DNA from: Chenopodium formosanum
Lineage: Eukaryota; Streptophyta; Magnoliopsida; Caryophyllales; Amaranthaceae
Assembly: GCA_024500155.1 (NCBI GenBank)
Contig: CM044869.1
Span: 52,593,898-52,657,897 of the forward strand
Length of the DNA: 64,000 nucleotides
Direction: 5' to 3'
A model generated the notes under the pieces. The model ran no database searches and was not told where the DNA came from. It worked only from the letters and a program-made list of their open reading frames with translations. Positions within the stretch are counted from its first letter, which is position 1. Each line of letters begins with the position of its first letter. Positions 62,105-64,000 of this stretch are shown one piece after another. Both the position numbers and the translations under genes were made by a program.

Positions 62105-63243
62105 AAAACATATGAAATAAAAAAGTGAGTAAAACTTGAAAAAACATATTGTACTCCGTAGAAAATACCGTGAGTATGGTTTTGGATGTACCTAAGTCCA
62201 TGCATATACGAGTGAATAATAAATTGCCACTCTTCTGGTCATAAATAATGAATAAATTTTAGGAAATTTTTATTTTTAGAATTATTATGCTATATTTAAT
62301 TCGCGGACAACGCATAATTCTTCCAAAAGAATATAGTAATGCTTTATTTTAATCCTTTAATAAAAAAAAATCTAGAAGATAGAGCAATAATCACTTGAAT
62401 TTGTCTCATGCAATTTATATCAAAAAAGCCTAAATCTTAGCCCACATCACATTAAATAATTGTCTTAATTCATAATATATGATTGCTAAAAAGCCTAAAG
62501 TTTTGCTGTCAATGGCATTATTATAACATATCGAAGCTCTTTCTTGGCTTTTAATTGGAAAAAATAAACCCTTTATTCGTTTCCCAATAATCAACGTTAG
62601 TCCTATATCACTGCTTCTAGTGTTGATTTTGCATATAATGTTCACTATTCTTTTATTATAACCGACAAACCGTCTATGATGCTATTGCTTGTCAAACATG
62701 AAATCAGCTATGCAAGAAATTGTTTTTGGAGATTATGTTATGCAATTTGTCAATATTGGTACGATATGCATTTAAGGGTAACTCGAATGATCAAACAACT
62801 ATGTTAAGTCAAAGATCTACTACAGAGTACTATTTTTTTTGCGGATATGTACATACACTATCTATTTATTGAGAATAGAATATGGTCGTTCCATATTGGA
62901 TTGTTTACAAGTTAATTGGAATTGACTTTTCTGTTATTGCATAGATAAGGTTGTGTACATCTGGACCTCTACATTTTTAGAATGAGAGACTTCTTTTTGA
63001 GGTCCTTAAGGGTTGTTAAGTATTTGTGTTTCTTACTTTCCTCTTGATCATTAAAGCGGCCTTAGAAGTATATAGCTCAGATTATAACTTATATACAAAG
63101 TAAAAACCATTACCAATTTACCAACTCACATCCAAGGCATAACCTATATCTTGACTCTTGAGATAATGCAGTAAGCTGACAAAGGAAACACGAAGTAGTT
63201 ATTCACTCAAAGAAGAAAGCATAATGCAGCAATTTAAAACAAA
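62105..63243. other. Intergenic region downstream of the PPR gene
   Basis: AT-rich DNA without a credible gene. The part next to 63243 should contain the PPR 3' untranslated region. Confidence 0.5.
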
Positions 63244-64000
63244 TTATATCATCGCGCTAATCCTTTTGATAATGACAGAAAGATTCTCAATCACCCTGTA
63301 AATTTCCTCTGTTTTTGGATGAGACCTGTCATTATACACAAACTTACAGGTTGATCCTCCTACTTCTACCCAACTACATCCTACTTCTTTCTTCACATCC
63401 TGTTGTTTCATTGCCGTTCTAATGTTTTCTGATTCATCCCATAATCCCTTTGCAGCATATATATTCGATAAGAGCACGTTCATCTCTGCATTTGAAGGGC
63501 TAGTTTTCAGAATCTTTTGCGAAACTATCTCTCCAAGCTCAAAATTTCCGTGTAATTTACAATAGTTCAATAAGGTTTCCCAAGCATAGGATGGAGCATC
63601 TAATGGCATTTGTTCTACCAACTCATAAGCTTCATATAACATGCCAGATCTTCCAAACAGATCAACCATGCACGCATAATGCTCAGGCCGTGGACTAATA
63701 TGCCACTCGCTTTCCATAGACTTGAAATAAATTTGTCCTTCTTTAACTAGACCTTGATGTGCACAAGCAGTCAAGAGGGCTAGAAATGTAACATGGTTAG
63801 GTTTACAGCCCGACTGAATCATAGAAGAGTGAAGCTCGAGTGCCTGACCTATAGATCCATGGTATGCTTGAGCCACTATCATGGTGTTCCAAGTCACAGT
63901 ATCTTGAAAATCTATGCTTCTGAACAAGGTGGCAGCATCTTTTATCAGCCCACATTTGGAATACATAGATATAAGTGAACTAGAAACCAATACATCATGC
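63244..64000 (-). CDS. Pentatricopeptide repeat protein, PLS class with E domain (C-terminal part)
   Basis: The frame is open from the right edge to a TAA at 63246-63244, covering about 251 codons; the N-terminus lies outside the window. PPR motifs are evident: SSLISMYSKCGLIKDAATLF, TVTWNTMIVAQAYHGSIGQA, GCKPNHVTFLALLTACAHQG and HYACMVDLFGRSGMLYEA. They are followed by an E/E+ type end (SYAWETLLNYCKLHGN, VLLSNIYAAKGLWDES, VKKEVGCSWVEVGG, FVYNDRSHPKTEEIY). The frame stops at SAMI with no DYW domain. Such proteins bind organelle RNA and usually act in C-to-U editing, recruiting a deaminase in trans when DYW is missing. Organelle and target cannot be deduced without the N-terminus. No intron is visible, as is normal for this family. 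Confidence 0.93.
   Translation of the reverse strand, partial: HDVLVSSSLISMYSKCGLIKDAATLFRSIDFQDTVTWNTMIVAQAYHGSIGQALELHSSMIQSGCKPNHVTFLALLTACAHQGLVKEGQIYFKSMESEWHISPRPEHYACMVDLFGRSGMLYEAYELVEQMPLDAPSYAWETLLNYCKLHGNFELGEIVSQKILKTSPSNAEMNVLLSNIYAAKGLWDESENIRTAMKQQDVKKEVGCSWVEVGGSTCKFVYNDRSHPKTEEIYRVIENLSVIIKRISAMI

Overview
This is plant nuclear DNA. It is AT-rich, its genes have GT-AG introns, and it carries a NAC transcription factor, a CDC2-like kinase, a plant-type class II formin and a PPR protein, families whose combination is specific to land plants. Gene structure and sequence style fit a core eudicot. A Caryophyllales species (Amaranthaceae-like) is my guess, not something I can demonstrate.

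Layout. (1) About 1-5200, + strand: the last coding exons of a gene entering from the left, which I cannot name. (2) 5205-12690: intergenic, with a GC-rich hAT-type MITE. (3) 12819-18400, + strand: a three-exon NAC gene of the NAM/CUC type. Its second intron holds a CACTA element inserted into the end of a Mutator-like MITE. (4) 18401-28680: a MITE nursery with a solo LTR, many copies of one Tourist-like family (two pairs nested in each other), Stowaway-like elements, a second Mutator-like MITE and a hAT-like MITE just upstream of the next gene. (5) 28896-33895, + strand: a nine-exon CDC2-like kinase with an N-myristoylation signal. (6) 33896-42700: intergenic, with twin palindromes, a long (TA)n tract, large inverted-repeat elements and a 280-bp insertion between 66-bp direct repeats. 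(7) 42898-59150, + strand: a 17-exon class II formin (PTEN-like, C2, FH1, FH2). (8) 59151-63243: intergenic, with an internally deleted Copia element. (9) 63244 to the right edge, - strand: the C-terminal half of a PPR protein.

The genes are independent eukaryotic units and I see no operon-like or pathway relationship. The formin (actin nucleation), the kinase (probably membrane-anchored), the NAC factor and the PPR protein (organelle RNA processing) appear to be neighbours by chance.

Exon models were built by hand from reading frame, splice dinucleotides and phase. All junctions given for the NAC, kinase and formin genes keep phase, and the totals divide by three (333, 680 and 1592 residues). 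I found no sign of a new multi-gene system. The most informative non-coding features are resolved nested transposon insertions and several unusual inverted-repeat structures.
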